A stretch of DNA of 24,200 bases from an uncultured Alphaproteobacteria bacterium. Lineage in GTDB: Bacteria > Pseudomonadota > Alphaproteobacteria > CALKHQ01. The notes below the pieces were generated by a model, which was not told the DNA's origin, did no database searches, and saw only the letters and a list, made by a program, of their open reading frames with translations. The stretch lies in NCBI GenBank assembly GCA_937988735.1, contig CALKHQ010000285.1:1-24200 (forward strand), written 5' to 3'. The position numbers and the translations under genes are program-made. Shown here piece by piece: positions 1-7,329 of the stretch (its first letter is position 1; each line of letters starts with the position of its first letter).

Positions 1-1
1 G

Positions 2-364
2 GGCTACATCGACGAGGAGGGCTACCTCTACATCACCGGCCGGCTGAAGGAGCTGATCAACCGCGGCGGCGAGAAGATCGCGCCGCGCGAGGTGGACGAG
101 GTGCTGATGGACCATCCGGCGGTGGCCCAGGCGGTAACCTTCGCCGTGCCGCACGAGAAGCTGGGCGAGGAAGTTGCGGCGGCGATCGTGCTCAGGCCCG
201 ACTGCGATCCGGTGCCGGATGCGCCGGCGATCAGGGCCTTCGTCGCCCGCCGGCTGGCCGACTTCAAGGTGCCGCGCACCATCCTGTTCCTCGACGAGAT
301 CCCCAAGGGTCCGACCGGCAAGCTGCAGCGCATCGGCCTCGCCAAGACGCTCGGGCTCGCGTGA
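2..364 (+). CDS. Acyl-CoA synthetase (AMP-binding family), C-terminal fragment
   Basis: Only the last 120 residues are in the window; the 5' end lies upstream. The readable frame opens with [14 protein letters not shown], which includes the hinge between the large N-terminal and small C-terminal domains of ANL-family adenylating enzymes. [16 protein letters not shown] follows, the usual start of the C-terminal AMP-binding domain, and near the end is [10 protein letters not shown], whose Lys is the conserved adenylation-step lysine. The family activates a carboxylic acid with ATP and transfers it to CoA. Substrate choice is set by the missing N-terminal domain; the sequence style resembles FadD-like and oxalyl-CoA synthetase-like members, but I cannot name a substrate. 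The TGA stop shares its last base with the ATG of the next gene, so the two are probably co-transcribed and translationally coupled. Confidence 0.9.
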   Translation, partial: GYIDEEGYLYITGRLKELINRGGEKIAPREVDEVLMDHPAVAQAVTFAVPHEKLGEEVAAAIVLRPDCDPVPDAPAIRAFVARRLADFKVPRTILFLDEIPKGPTGKLQRIGLAKTLGLA

Positions 365-1338
365 TGAAGATCGCGATTTACGGCGCCGGGGCGATCGGTG
401 GCTTCCTCGGCGCGAAGCTCGCCCAGGCCGGGGCAGCGGTGACGCTGATTGCGCGCGGGGCGCACCTCGCGGCAATCCGCGAGAAGGGGCTGCGTCTGAT
501 CGGCGAGGGCGAGGACTTCGTCACCCGCCCGGCGGCGACGGACAATCCGGCCGAGGCCGGCGAGCAGGACGCCGTCTTCGTCACCGTCAAGGCCCCGGCC
601 GTCGCCGGCATTGCCGACGCGATGCAGCCGATGCTGGGCCCGGAGACGATGATCGTCACTGCGATGAACGGCATCCCGCACTGGTATTTCCATGCCCACG
701 GCGGGCCCCTCGACGGCGAGCGGGTGCGGTCGGTCGATCCCGACGGGGTGCTGTGGGAGAAGCTGCCGCCGCAGCGCTGCATCGGCTGCGTCGTCTATCC
801 GGCGGGCGAGATCGCCGAGCCGGGCGTGGTCAAGGTGACCCACGGCAACCGCTTCATGCTCGGCGAACCCGACGGCAGCCGCTCCGACCGGGTGACCGCG
901 CTGTCGAAGGCGCTGACGGAAGCCGGCTTCAAGGCGCCGGTGCGGCCGCGCATCCGCGATGACATCTGGATCAAGCTGTGGGGCAACCTGTCGTTCAACC
1001 CGGTGAGCGCGCTGACCCACGCGACGCTGGAGGAGATCGCCGCCGATCCTGGCGTGCGCGCCGTCGTGCGGGCGATGATGGTGGAGGGCCAGGCGGTGGC
1101 GGAGGCGCTGGGCGTGCGCTTCACCGTCGACGTCGATACCCGCATCGGCTGGGCTGCCGACGTCGGTGCCCACCGCACCTCGATGCTGCAGGACCTGGAG
1201 AACGGCAAGCCGATGGAGATCGACGCCCTGGTGACGGCCGTGCAGGAGCTTGGCCGGCTCGCGAAGGTGCCGACCCCGACCATCGACATGGTGCTTGCCC
1301 TGGTCCAGCAGCGCGCGCGGGTCGCCGGCTGCTACTAG
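364..1338 (+). CDS. Ketopantoate reductase family protein (PanE/ApbA-like)
   Basis: The protein has 324 residues and belongs to the 2-dehydropantoate 2-reductase family, which reduces 2-oxo acids with NADPH. A Rossmann nucleotide-binding motif GAGAIGG is at residues 7-13. The C-terminal helical domain carries IWIKLWGNLSFNPVSALT with the expected catalytic Lys near 204, and ENGKPMEID near 284-290 supplies the conserved Glu. I chose the ATG at 364, which overlaps the TGA of the acyl-CoA synthetase; a GTG one codon earlier is also in frame. True PanE makes pantoate for CoA, but many paralogues beside acyl-CoA ligases act on other 2-oxo acids. The coupling suggests a shared catabolic or CoA-related pathway, so I do not assign panE. 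Family membership is secure; the substrate is unknown. Confidence 0.88.
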   Translation: MKIAIYGAGAIGGFLGAKLAQAGAAVTLIARGAHLAAIREKGLRLIGEGEDFVTRPAATDNPAEAGEQDAVFVTVKAPAVAGIADAMQPMLGPETMIVTAMNGIPHWYFHAHGGPLDGERVRSVDPDGVLWEKLPPQRCIGCVVYPAGEIAEPGVVKVTHGNRFMLGEPDGSRSDRVTALSKALTEAGFKAPVRPRIRDDIWIKLWGNLSFNPVSALTHATLEEIAADPGVRAVVRAMMVEGQAVAEALGVRFTVDVDTRIGWAADVGAHRTSMLQDLENGKPMEIDALVTAVQELGRLAKVPTPTIDMVLALVQQRARVAGCY

Positions 1339-1365
1339 GGGCGGTTCGCGCAGGGGGGCCACTGG

Positions 1366-1446
1366 CGTCATGGCCGGGCCGTCCCGGCCATCTCCCGGCA
1401 AGGGTGCACCTGTCACGGGGTTGCCGGCGCAGGCCGGGGCATGACG
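1366..1446. repeat. Palindromic intergenic repeat, MAGPVPAI type, copy 1
   Basis: The core is a perfect 9-bp hairpin: ATGGCCGGG at 1370-1378, a 4-base loop, and CCCGGCCAT at 1383-1391, followed by CTCCCGG. Outer arms CGTCAT (1366-1371) and ATGACG (1441-1446) are also complementary and enclose the element. A second copy with nearly the same core lies at 4234-4282. This is the abundant alphaproteobacterial REP-like family whose reading frame spells MAGPVPAI. It sits just after the stop of the reductase gene, where it could act as an mRNA 3' end or a transcription barrier. The repeat is seen directly; the role is inference. Confidence 0.75.
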
Positions 1447-1496
1447 TCGGAGGGCAACTTCCGCCACCGTCGCCCAATCCGTCGCAGGCGATCGCC

Positions 1497-1525
1497 TTGA
1501 CTCCGGCGCGGTGGCTCCGCTTGAT
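1497..1525 (+). promoter_or_regulatory. Possible promoter of the multicopper oxidase gene
   Basis: TTGACT (1497-1502) is a good -35 match; after 17 bases comes a weak -10, CTTGAT (1520-1525), about 30 bases before the ATG at 1555. I see no clear copper-responsive dyad. The call rests mainly on the -35 and the spacing. Confidence 0.3.
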
Positions 1526-1554
1526 GCAAGCGATCCTCATTCGCAACAGACACC

Positions 1555-2943
1555 ATGGGACTGACCCGGCGCGAACTGCTGATCGGCTGCGGGCTGACGG
1601 CCGCAGGGATGGCCGGCGGCCTGAGCGTCGGCCTCGCCGGGCGCGCGACGGCGGCCGCGCCCGACATGGTGATCGCGCCGCAGCCGGCCCGGTTCGCGCT
1701 GGTGCCCGGCGCGGTCACGGACGTGCTGTCCTACGCGCCCGACGCGCCGCCGCCGGTGATCCGCATTCGCCAGGGCGAGGTCTTCGTCGCCGAGCTCGAC
1801 AACCGGCTGGACGAGCGGACCACGATCCACTGGCACGGCCTGCGCGTGCCGAACGCGATGGATGGCGTGCCCTACCTGACCCAGCCGCCGGTGGAGCCGG
1901 GCGAACGCTTCCGCTACGCCTTCACCCCGCCCGATGCCGGTACCTTCTGGTACCACCCGCACTGCAACACGCTGGAGCAGATGGGGCACGGGCTGACCGG
2001 CGTGCTGGTCGTCGAGGAGGCGGAGGACCCCGGCTTCGACGCCGAGGTCGTGCTCAACCTGCGCGACTTCCGCCTCGGCGACGACGGGCGGTTCCTCCCG
2101 CCGTCGATCCCGCGCCAGGCGGCGCGCGCCGGCACCTTCGGCACCGTGCTCACCGCCAACTGGCGGCAGGCGCCGGTCCACGACGCACCGGCCGGCGGCC
2201 TCGTCCGGCTGCGGCTGGCTGCGACCGACGTCACCCGCATCTACCGGCTGCGGATGACGGGTGGGGAGGCGGAGGCGATCGCGCTGGACGGCAATCCCGC
2301 GCCCACGCCGTTCGCGCTGCCGGATGACTTCCTGCTCGGCCCCGGCCAGCGCCTGGACCTCGCCGTGCGCATGCCGGACGGGGAGGGCGAGGAGGCGGCG
2401 CTGGCGACGCTGGCGGGCAACCGGCTGGTGACGCTGGCGCGGCTGCGGGCGACCGGTGCCAGCCTCGGGCGGAGTCTCGCCGAGCTCGCGCCGCTGCCGC
2501 CGAACCCGGTGCCGGAGCCGGACCTCTCCGCCGCGGAGACGCTCGCCTTCGAGTTCAGCGCCACCGCCGACACCGCCGACCGGCCGAGCGTGTGCGGCAC
2601 GCCCGGCTACACCTTCTGGGCGATCAACCGGCAGGCCTGGCCGGGCGACATGCCGGACCCCGGCGCGCCGCTCGTGGTGCTGCGCCTCGGCCGGTCCTAT
2701 GTGCTGAGCCTGAGCAACCGCACGCCGCACATGCACCCGATCCATCTCCACGGCATGAGCTTCCGACTGCTCCACTCGAACCGGCGCGAACTGCTGCCGC
2801 TCGTCACCGACACCGCGCTGCTGCTGCCCGACGAGCGCGTGGACGTCGCCCTGGTTGCCGACAACCCCGGTGACTGGGTCTTCCACTGCCACATCATCGA
2901 GCACCAGAAGACCGGCATGACCGGATTCATCCGGGTCGAATAG
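1555..2943 (+). CDS. Multicopper oxidase, Tat-exported
   Basis: The protein has 462 residues and three cupredoxin-like domains. It couples one-electron oxidation of a substrate (Cu(I), phenols or other reductants in this family) to four-electron reduction of O2 in the periplasm. The N-terminus TRRELLIGCG has a twin-arginine motif at residues 5-6, a hydrophobic stretch and a likely cleavage region around residues 31-35, as expected for a cofactor protein exported folded by Tat. All four copper clusters of ligands are present: HWHG at 92-95, HPH at 134-136, HPIHLHG at 394-400 and HCHIIEH at 444-450, with an axial Met near 455. That set predicts an active type 1 and trinuclear site. No methionine-rich insert like that of CueO is evident, so a copper-detoxification role is not shown. 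The start is the first ATG giving the Tat signal; the ribosome site is weak. Confidence 0.93.
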   Translation: MGLTRRELLIGCGLTAAGMAGGLSVGLAGRATAAAPDMVIAPQPARFALVPGAVTDVLSYAPDAPPPVIRIRQGEVFVAELDNRLDERTTIHWHGLRVPNAMDGVPYLTQPPVEPGERFRYAFTPPDAGTFWYHPHCNTLEQMGHGLTGVLVVEEAEDPGFDAEVVLNLRDFRLGDDGRFLPPSIPRQAARAGTFGTVLTANWRQAPVHDAPAGGLVRLRLAATDVTRIYRLRMTGGEAEAIALDGNPAPTPFALPDDFLLGPGQRLDLAVRMPDGEGEEAALATLAGNRLVTLARLRATGASLGRSLAELAPLPPNPVPEPDLSAAETLAFEFSATADTADRPSVCGTPGYTFWAINRQAWPGDMPDPGAPLVVLRLGRSYVLSLSNRTPHMHPIHLHGMSFRLLHSNRRELLPLVTDTALLLPDERVDVALVADNPGDWVFHCHIIEHQKTGMTGFIRVE

Positions 2944-3069
2944 CGAACCGGCGGCTTCCGCGCGCCGCCCGGCATGTCCCGATCGCGCGGCGGTGCTATC
3001 GTGCCCCCGAGTGATTCGGCCGGGGACACGGTCGCGGCCTCCGGCCCGGTCCTGAGGGGAGGGAAGACA

Positions 3070-4146
3070 GTGGACAAGGTGCGGTTCGGCGTCGTCGGCG
3101 CCGGTTGGATCTCGCAGATCGCCTTCATGCCGGGGGTTGCCGCCGCCGGCAACGCGGTGATGACCGCGATCGTCAGCGGCAATGCCGCCAACGCGAAGAA
3201 GCTCGCCGATTTCTATGGCATCGACCGCATCTACGGCTACGACCAGTACGACGCCATGCTGGCCGACGACGTGGTCGACGCGGTCTACATCGCGCTGCCG
3301 AACTCGATGCACGCCGACTACACCATCCGCGCCGCCCGCGCCGGCAAGCACGTGCTGGTCGAGAAGCCGCTCGCCGTCACCGAGGCGGAGTGCGAGGCGA
3401 TGATCGCGGCGGCCGCCGAGGCCGGCGTCTGGCTGATGACGGCCTACCGGCTGCACAACGAGCCGGGCACGCTGGAGGTACTGCGGCTGATCCGCGAGGG
3501 CGCGATCGGCACGCCGCGCATCTTCTCCTCGGTGTTCGGCTTCCAGTCCACGCCCGACAACCACCGGCTGAAGGCGGAGCACTGGGGCGGGCCGCTGCAG
3601 GACCTCGGCGTCTACTGTGTCAACGCGGCCCGGCACATCTTCGCCGCCGAACCGGTGGAGGCGATTGCCATGACCGTGCGCGGCGACAACGACCCGCGGT
3701 TCACCGAGGTCGAGGAGTCGATCGGCGCCACGCTGCGCTTTCCCAACGGCGGCATCGCCCAGTTCGTCGCGAGCTTCGGCTGCGCCGGGATCGACCAGTA
3801 CCGGATCGTCGGCAGCGAGGGCGAGATCTCGCTCAACCCGGGCTTCCGCTTCGAGACCGCGACCCGCATGCGGCTCACCCGCGGCGCGGAGACGACCGAG
3901 CGCGTGTTCCCGCAGACGGACCACTTCGCCGGTCAGACCGCCTATTTCGCCGAGTGCATCCTGAACGGCACCCGGCCGGAGTCCGACGGCGAGGAGGGCC
4001 TGGCCGACATGCGCGCCCTGCTTGCCATCGAGCGCGCGGCGAACACCGGCGCCCCGCAGCCCATCAGCAACCCGCCCCGCCCGCGCCACCCCACCCCGGA
4101 CATGGCGCGCGTGCTGCCGGTGACCGACCGACGGCTGATGCTGTAG
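3070..4146 (+). CDS. Gfo/Idh/MocA family NAD(P)-dependent oxidoreductase
   Basis: The protein has 358 residues. The N-terminal Rossmann domain begins FGVVGAGWIS (residues 6-15), with the conserved EKP at 98-100 whose lysine takes part in catalysis. The C-terminal domain carries DLGVYCVNAARH from 178, the variant seen in glucose-fructose-oxidoreductase-like members. The family oxidises or reduces sugars, inositols and related polyols with a tightly bound nicotinamide cofactor. I chose the GTG at 3070 because GAGGGGAGGG lies 6-7 bases upstream and the protein then starts directly at the Rossmann strand; a longer in-frame start at 2974 would add 32 residues with no homology-like character. No export signal is visible, so it is probably cytoplasmic. 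There are no sugar transport genes nearby, and the substrate cannot be stated. Confidence 0.9.
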   Translation: MDKVRFGVVGAGWISQIAFMPGVAAAGNAVMTAIVSGNAANAKKLADFYGIDRIYGYDQYDAMLADDVVDAVYIALPNSMHADYTIRAARAGKHVLVEKPLAVTEAECEAMIAAAAEAGVWLMTAYRLHNEPGTLEVLRLIREGAIGTPRIFSSVFGFQSTPDNHRLKAEHWGGPLQDLGVYCVNAARHIFAAEPVEAIAMTVRGDNDPRFTEVEESIGATLRFPNGGIAQFVASFGCAGIDQYRIVGSEGEISLNPGFRFETATRMRLTRGAETTERVFPQTDHFAGQTAYFAECILNGTRPESDGEEGLADMRALLAIERAANTGAPQPISNPPRPRHPTPDMARVLPVTDRRLML

Positions 4147-4233
4147 CGCGGCGTCCCGGCGCCGCTTCCTGCACCGGGGCAGGTTCCGGAAGAGACGTCC
4201 GACGCCCCGGGGACCAGGGCTCCTGCTGCCCCC

Positions 4234-4282
4234 TCATGGCCGGGCCCGTCCCGGCCATCTCCCGGGGGAGTGCGCGCCATGA
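4234..4282. repeat. Palindromic intergenic repeat, MAGPVPAI type, copy 2
   Basis: ATGGCCGGG (4236-4244) pairs with CCCGGCCAT (4250-4258) across a 5-base loop, followed by CTCCCGGG. Outer TCAT (4234-4237) and ATGA (4279-4282) are complementary. The core matches copy 1 (1370-1398) except for one inserted C in the loop and a few flanking bases. On the plus strand the frame reads MAGPVPAIS, a signature often mis-annotated as a small protein in alphaproteobacteria. Confidence 0.75.
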
Positions 4283-4300
4283 CGAGGCGGTGTCATGGGA

Positions 4301-4317
4301 CGTCCGAAATTCGGACG
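4301..4317. repeat. Perfect 17-base dyad (8-bp arms)
   Basis: CGTCCGAA (4301-4308) and TTCGGACG (4310-4317) are exact reverse complements around a single central A. The gap is too small for an RNA hairpin with the full stem, so it reads better as a protein-binding DNA dyad. It is 237 bases upstream of the small acidic protein gene. No family assignment. Confidence 0.6.
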
Positions 4318-4553
4318 GCCCTTCGGTCGCGTTGTCTCACTCAGGGCGCCGCCAGACCGGACCGGTCCGCGGCCGGGCGTGCTCTCACGTCTCGGTCACC
4401 GGCCTCCCGCGCCGCTCCCGGCGGTGCTTCCACCGTCCTCACTGTGTGACGCCGGGCACATCGGGCGCGATGTTGCCTCATTATTGTCGCGCGTGCGCCA
4501 AATGCGGCGGCCACCTGAGCCCTGTCAGCAGGAAAACACGGTGGAGGAAAGCC

Positions 4554-4751
4554 ATGCACCGCAGCAATGCCGACGCGTTCAGCGACCGCTTCGACGACGT
4601 CATCCTCGACCAGGATTTCGACGACTGGCAGGCCGACGACGTCTTCGAGGAGGCCGAGGCAGACTTCGAGGACGAGTTCGACGACATCGCCCGCGACAGC
4701 CATTTCCTGATGCGCGAGCTGGACTTCGCCGGCGACTACGACAGCCTCTGA
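4554..4751 (+). CDS. Small very acidic protein, unknown function (65 aa)
   Basis: I do not recognise this protein. It starts at the ATG at 4554, seven bases after a strong Shine-Dalgarno GGAGG, which makes it a real gene despite its size. I count 18 Asp and 6 Glu among 65 residues, with only four Arg, two His and no Lys, so it is strongly negatively charged. Phe recurs beside acidic pairs (RFDD, DFDD, EFDD, VFEE), giving a loose alternating pattern that could form an amphipathic acidic surface. There is no signal peptide, membrane segment or cysteine. Acidic miniproteins of this sort can be DNA mimics, chaperone-like partners or metal binders; nothing here distinguishes these. It is bounded by a gene-free region upstream and the convergent MetE-domain gene downstream, so it is probably monocistronic. 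Confidence 0.75.
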   Translation: MHRSNADAFSDRFDDVILDQDFDDWQADDVFEEAEADFEDEFDDIARDSHFLMRELDFAGDYDSL

Positions 4752-4784
4752 CTTTTCCTTTCCGGTCCGCGCCTCCTGGCCGGA

Positions 4785-5924
4785 TCAGCCGGCCAGGGCC
4801 GCGGGGGTGAGCTCCGGCCGGTCGGGCAGCGCCGTGCCGGCGTCGGGCAGGTCTGTCCCCCCGGTGGCCGCGTCCGCGATCCGGCGCACGGCGCGGAGCT
4901 TGTCCGCCGCCGTCTCGATCCGCGGCACCAGATCCAGCGGCGCGCGGTCGAGCGCGGTCGGCGCGAAGGTCAGGGGCATCGACGGCGCCACCTGCAGCCG
5001 CGCCGGCCCGAGCTGGTCCATCGCCTGCTGCACCAGGCGCAGCGCACTGGCGACCCGGGTGGGCGCCGGGCTTGCGGCATCGACCACGCCGAGCGACAGC
5101 GCGCGGTCGGCCGGCCAGGCCGCGGCAACCGGGCCGATCTGGTCCGGCGCCGCCACCAGGTCGATGTGCAGCCCCTCGATCGGCGCCGCCTTCAGCACGT
5201 CCAGCGCCGCCGTCACCGGGCCGCCGTAGGTCACGACCATGATCCTGGGCGCGCTCCCGTCGCGGAGCTGCGCGTAGGCCTTCGCGAACGCCTGCAGCAC
5301 CGAGGGGTCGTTGCAGCCGGCCAGCGCCGGCTCGTCGAGCTGCACCCAGTCGGCGCCATGGATGTGGAACTGCTTCACCATCTCCTGATAGGCCGGCAGC
5401 GCCCGGTCGAGGAAGGCGAGCGGCGAGCCGCCGGCGGCGCGGCAGTGCAGCAGGAAGCTGATCGGTCCGATCAGCACCGGCCGGGTGGTGATGCCGAAGC
5501 TCCGCGCCTCGAGCTGCTCGGCCACCGGGTGCGCCGAATTCAGCCGCCAGCGGTCGTCCTCCCCCAGCACCGGCTGCACGAACTGCCGGTGCGTGCCGTA
5601 CCACGCCGCCCGGGCCGGCGCCTCCTCGCCGGAGCCGAAGGCGAGCGCCAGCCGCACCTCGAGCTTCGCGCGGCCGATGTCGGGGCCGAATCGCGCCGGC
5701 ACCGCGCCCGCCATCGCCGCGGTGTCCGCCACCGGGTCGCCGTAGCCCCACTCCCCGCTGGGAATGATGTCGATCCCGGCCGCACGCTGTGCGCTCCACG
5801 CGGCCTGGCGGGCGGTCCGCGCCATCGTGCTCAGCCGCCAGTCGTCGATCGCCCCGGTCTGCCACAGCCCGACCGCGTCGCTGATCCCGATCGGCGGGAA
5901 GCCGAGACTTGCCGTCTGCACCAC
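4785..5924 (-). CDS. Stand-alone MetE N-terminal domain protein
   Basis: The protein has 379 residues and matches the N-terminal half (Meth_synt_1) of cobalamin-independent methionine synthase. Seen in order are SLGFPPIG near residues 6-13, GIDIIPSGEWGYGDPV, AWYGTHRQFVQP, RPVLIGPISFLL, WVQLDEPAL around 193-201, GLHIDLV and WPADRALSLGVVD. The C-terminal barrel (Meth_synt_2) with the His/Cys/Glu/Cys zinc site that binds homocysteine is absent and is not found elsewhere in the window. Full MetE is about 750 residues. Without that domain it cannot be assumed to make methionine; it may bind folate, act with a separate partner, or have a new role. The start is GTG at 5924 (or 5921), 8 bases after GGGGAGG. 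It is last in a minus-strand run, 116 bases after the glycosylase gene. Confidence 0.88.
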   Translation of the reverse strand: MVQTASLGFPPIGISDAVGLWQTGAIDDWRLSTMARTARQAAWSAQRAAGIDIIPSGEWGYGDPVADTAAMAGAVPARFGPDIGRAKLEVRLALAFGSGEEAPARAAWYGTHRQFVQPVLGEDDRWRLNSAHPVAEQLEARSFGITTRPVLIGPISFLLHCRAAGGSPLAFLDRALPAYQEMVKQFHIHGADWVQLDEPALAGCNDPSVLQAFAKAYAQLRDGSAPRIMVVTYGGPVTAALDVLKAAPIEGLHIDLVAAPDQIGPVAAAWPADRALSLGVVDAASPAPTRVASALRLVQQAMDQLGPARLQVAPSMPLTFAPTALDRAPLDLVPRIETAADKLRAVRRIADAATGGTDLPDAGTALPDRPELTPAALAG

Positions 5925-6040
5925 TCTTCCTTCCTCCCCTGCCGGCGCGATGCCGGTGCGTTGTCCCGTTGCCGGATGATAGCGACCGGAGCGGGGCGGA
6001 GGCAAAGGTTGCGCGATGCGGCGGCCCGTTCCGCGGCGGC

Positions 6041-7252
6041 TCAGAGCGGCTCGCGGAGATAGCCGTCCTTCATCGCGACACGGGCGAGGCCGGCGAAGCG
6101 GCGCAGCCGGTCGAGCTCCGCCTGCAGCCGGTCCATCCGCCCGCGGCCCAGCCCGATGCCCGGCTCGGGCCAGAGCGCGGTCACCACCAGCGCGTCGCGG
6201 GCGCGATCGGCCGCCATGTCGATGCGCCCGATCAGCCGGTCGCCCTCCAGCAGGGGGAAGACGTAATAGCCGTATTTGCGTTTCGGCGCCGGCACGAACA
6301 CCTCGATCCGGTAGTCGAAGCCGAACAGCCGCTCCAGCCGCTTGCGGTCGCGCAGCACCGGGTCGAACGGACTCAGCGCCCGGATCCGGTCCGGCGGCTC
6401 CGGCATGGCCGCCAGCACCTCCGGCAGGTCCGGCCGCGCCAGCATCGTCCGCGTCCCGTCCGTGCCCTCGACCGCCACCGTGCGCACCGTCCCGTCCGCG
6501 ACGGCGGCGTCGCACCAGGCCTTGGCCTCCTCGACCGTCACCAGGTCCCAGAAGCGGGCGATCTCGCCGGGGGTGGCGACGCCCAACCGCCCGAGCGCGC
6601 TGGAACAGGCCCAGGCGACATAGGCGTCGTGGTCGGTGACGGTGGAGACGTACGGCTCGGGCACCACGCGCTCGGCGAGGTCATAGACCTTCTGGAAGTT
6701 GCGCCGGCCGGCGATGGCGAGCTTGCCGCTGCGCCACAGGTACTCCAGCGCGATCTTGCCCTCGTGCCAGTTCCACCACCCCGGCTCGCGCGGGCCGCTG
6801 CGCACCTCGGTGCCGGCCACGTCGCGGGCGAGGAGGGGGCCCTCCCGCCGCACCCGGTCCAGCATCGCCTCGAGGTGGCGGGTGAAGGCGGGGCCGTGCC
6901 AGCGGCTGAACCGCTCGCGCAGGCGGTCGGCGCTGCGCAGCATCCGCCGGTTCCAGTGCGGGTAGAACTCGACCGGGATGAAGGAGGCGTCGTGCGTCCA
7001 GTGCTCGAACAGCTTCCGCTCCCGCTCGTGCAGGCGCTGCAGCAGGGCCGGGCGGTAGCCGTCGGCGCGGGCGCGGAGGATCATGTGATGGGCGCGCGCC
7101 AGCGTCTGGATGCTGTCGATCTGGACGAAGCCGAGGCGATGGATCAGGTCCCGCAGGCTCTCCGTCGTCATCGCCCGGCGGGGCGGGTCGGCAAGGCCCT
7201 GCAGGCCCAGCGTCAGCCGGCGCGCATCGTGCTGCGAGAGGCGAGTCGTCAT
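6041..7252 (-). CDS. YcaQ/AlkX-family winged-helix DNA glycosylase
   Basis: The protein has 403 residues and fits the HTH_42 (YcaQ/AlkZ-like) family of tandem winged-helix glycosylases, which excise bulky alkylated bases and unhook interstrand cross-links. The catalytic segment GFVQIDSIQ places Q-I-D at residues 44-46, the Q-x-D form of the E. coli YcaQ branch rather than the Q-x-Q of AlkZ. Other family blocks are FEHWTHDASFIP, SPFDPVLRDRKRLERLFGFDYRIE and KRKYGYYVFPLLEGDRLIGRID. The start is the ATG at 7252, with GAGGGG just upstream; an in-frame longer start would add 23 unrelated residues. It lies 77 bases after the JmjC gene on the same strand. The family call is strong; lesion specificity is inferred from the family only. 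Confidence 0.9.
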   Translation of the reverse strand: MTTRLSQHDARRLTLGLQGLADPPRRAMTTESLRDLIHRLGFVQIDSIQTLARAHHMILRARADGYRPALLQRLHERERKLFEHWTHDASFIPVEFYPHWNRRMLRSADRLRERFSRWHGPAFTRHLEAMLDRVRREGPLLARDVAGTEVRSGPREPGWWNWHEGKIALEYLWRSGKLAIAGRRNFQKVYDLAERVVPEPYVSTVTDHDAYVAWACSSALGRLGVATPGEIARFWDLVTVEEAKAWCDAAVADGTVRTVAVEGTDGTRTMLARPDLPEVLAAMPEPPDRIRALSPFDPVLRDRKRLERLFGFDYRIEVFVPAPKRKYGYYVFPLLEGDRLIGRIDMAADRARDALVVTALWPEPGIGLGRGRMDRLQAELDRLRRFAGLARVAMKDGYLREPL

Positions 7253-7329
7253 GCCCCTCAGTACGCCGCGCCTCGCCCGTGCGGGCAAGCACATCTGGTG
7301 AACGCCGGGATGAAGCACCACGGCCCCTG

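Larger units (their letters stand above)
4147..4553. other. 407-bp intergenic region without a convincing gene
   Basis: This stretch holds the second MAGPVPAI-type repeat (4234-4282), a perfect 17-base dyad (4301-4317) and the ribosome site of the following small gene. Open frames run through it in several directions, but they have arginine/proline-rich shadow composition and no start signals. I see no clear sigma-70 promoter; the locally AT-richer bases around 4478-4486 are the likeliest place for one. Confidence 0.6.

Noticed and set aside
1537..4089. 850-residue minus-strand open frame opposite the multicopper oxidase and Gfo/Idh/MocA genes
   Set aside because: Composition is Arg/Gly/His/Val-rich with no domain pattern, as expected opposite high-GC genes; the plus-strand genes have full motif sets.
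4295..4810. 171-residue plus-strand open frame across the repeat and acidic-protein gene
   Set aside because: Arg/Pro-rich shadow; the acidic protein in the other frame has the ribosome site and coherent composition.
5925..6515. Arg-rich N-terminal extension of the MetE-domain protein
   Set aside because: It reads through the glycosylase gene out of frame; a strong ribosome site supports GTG 5924.
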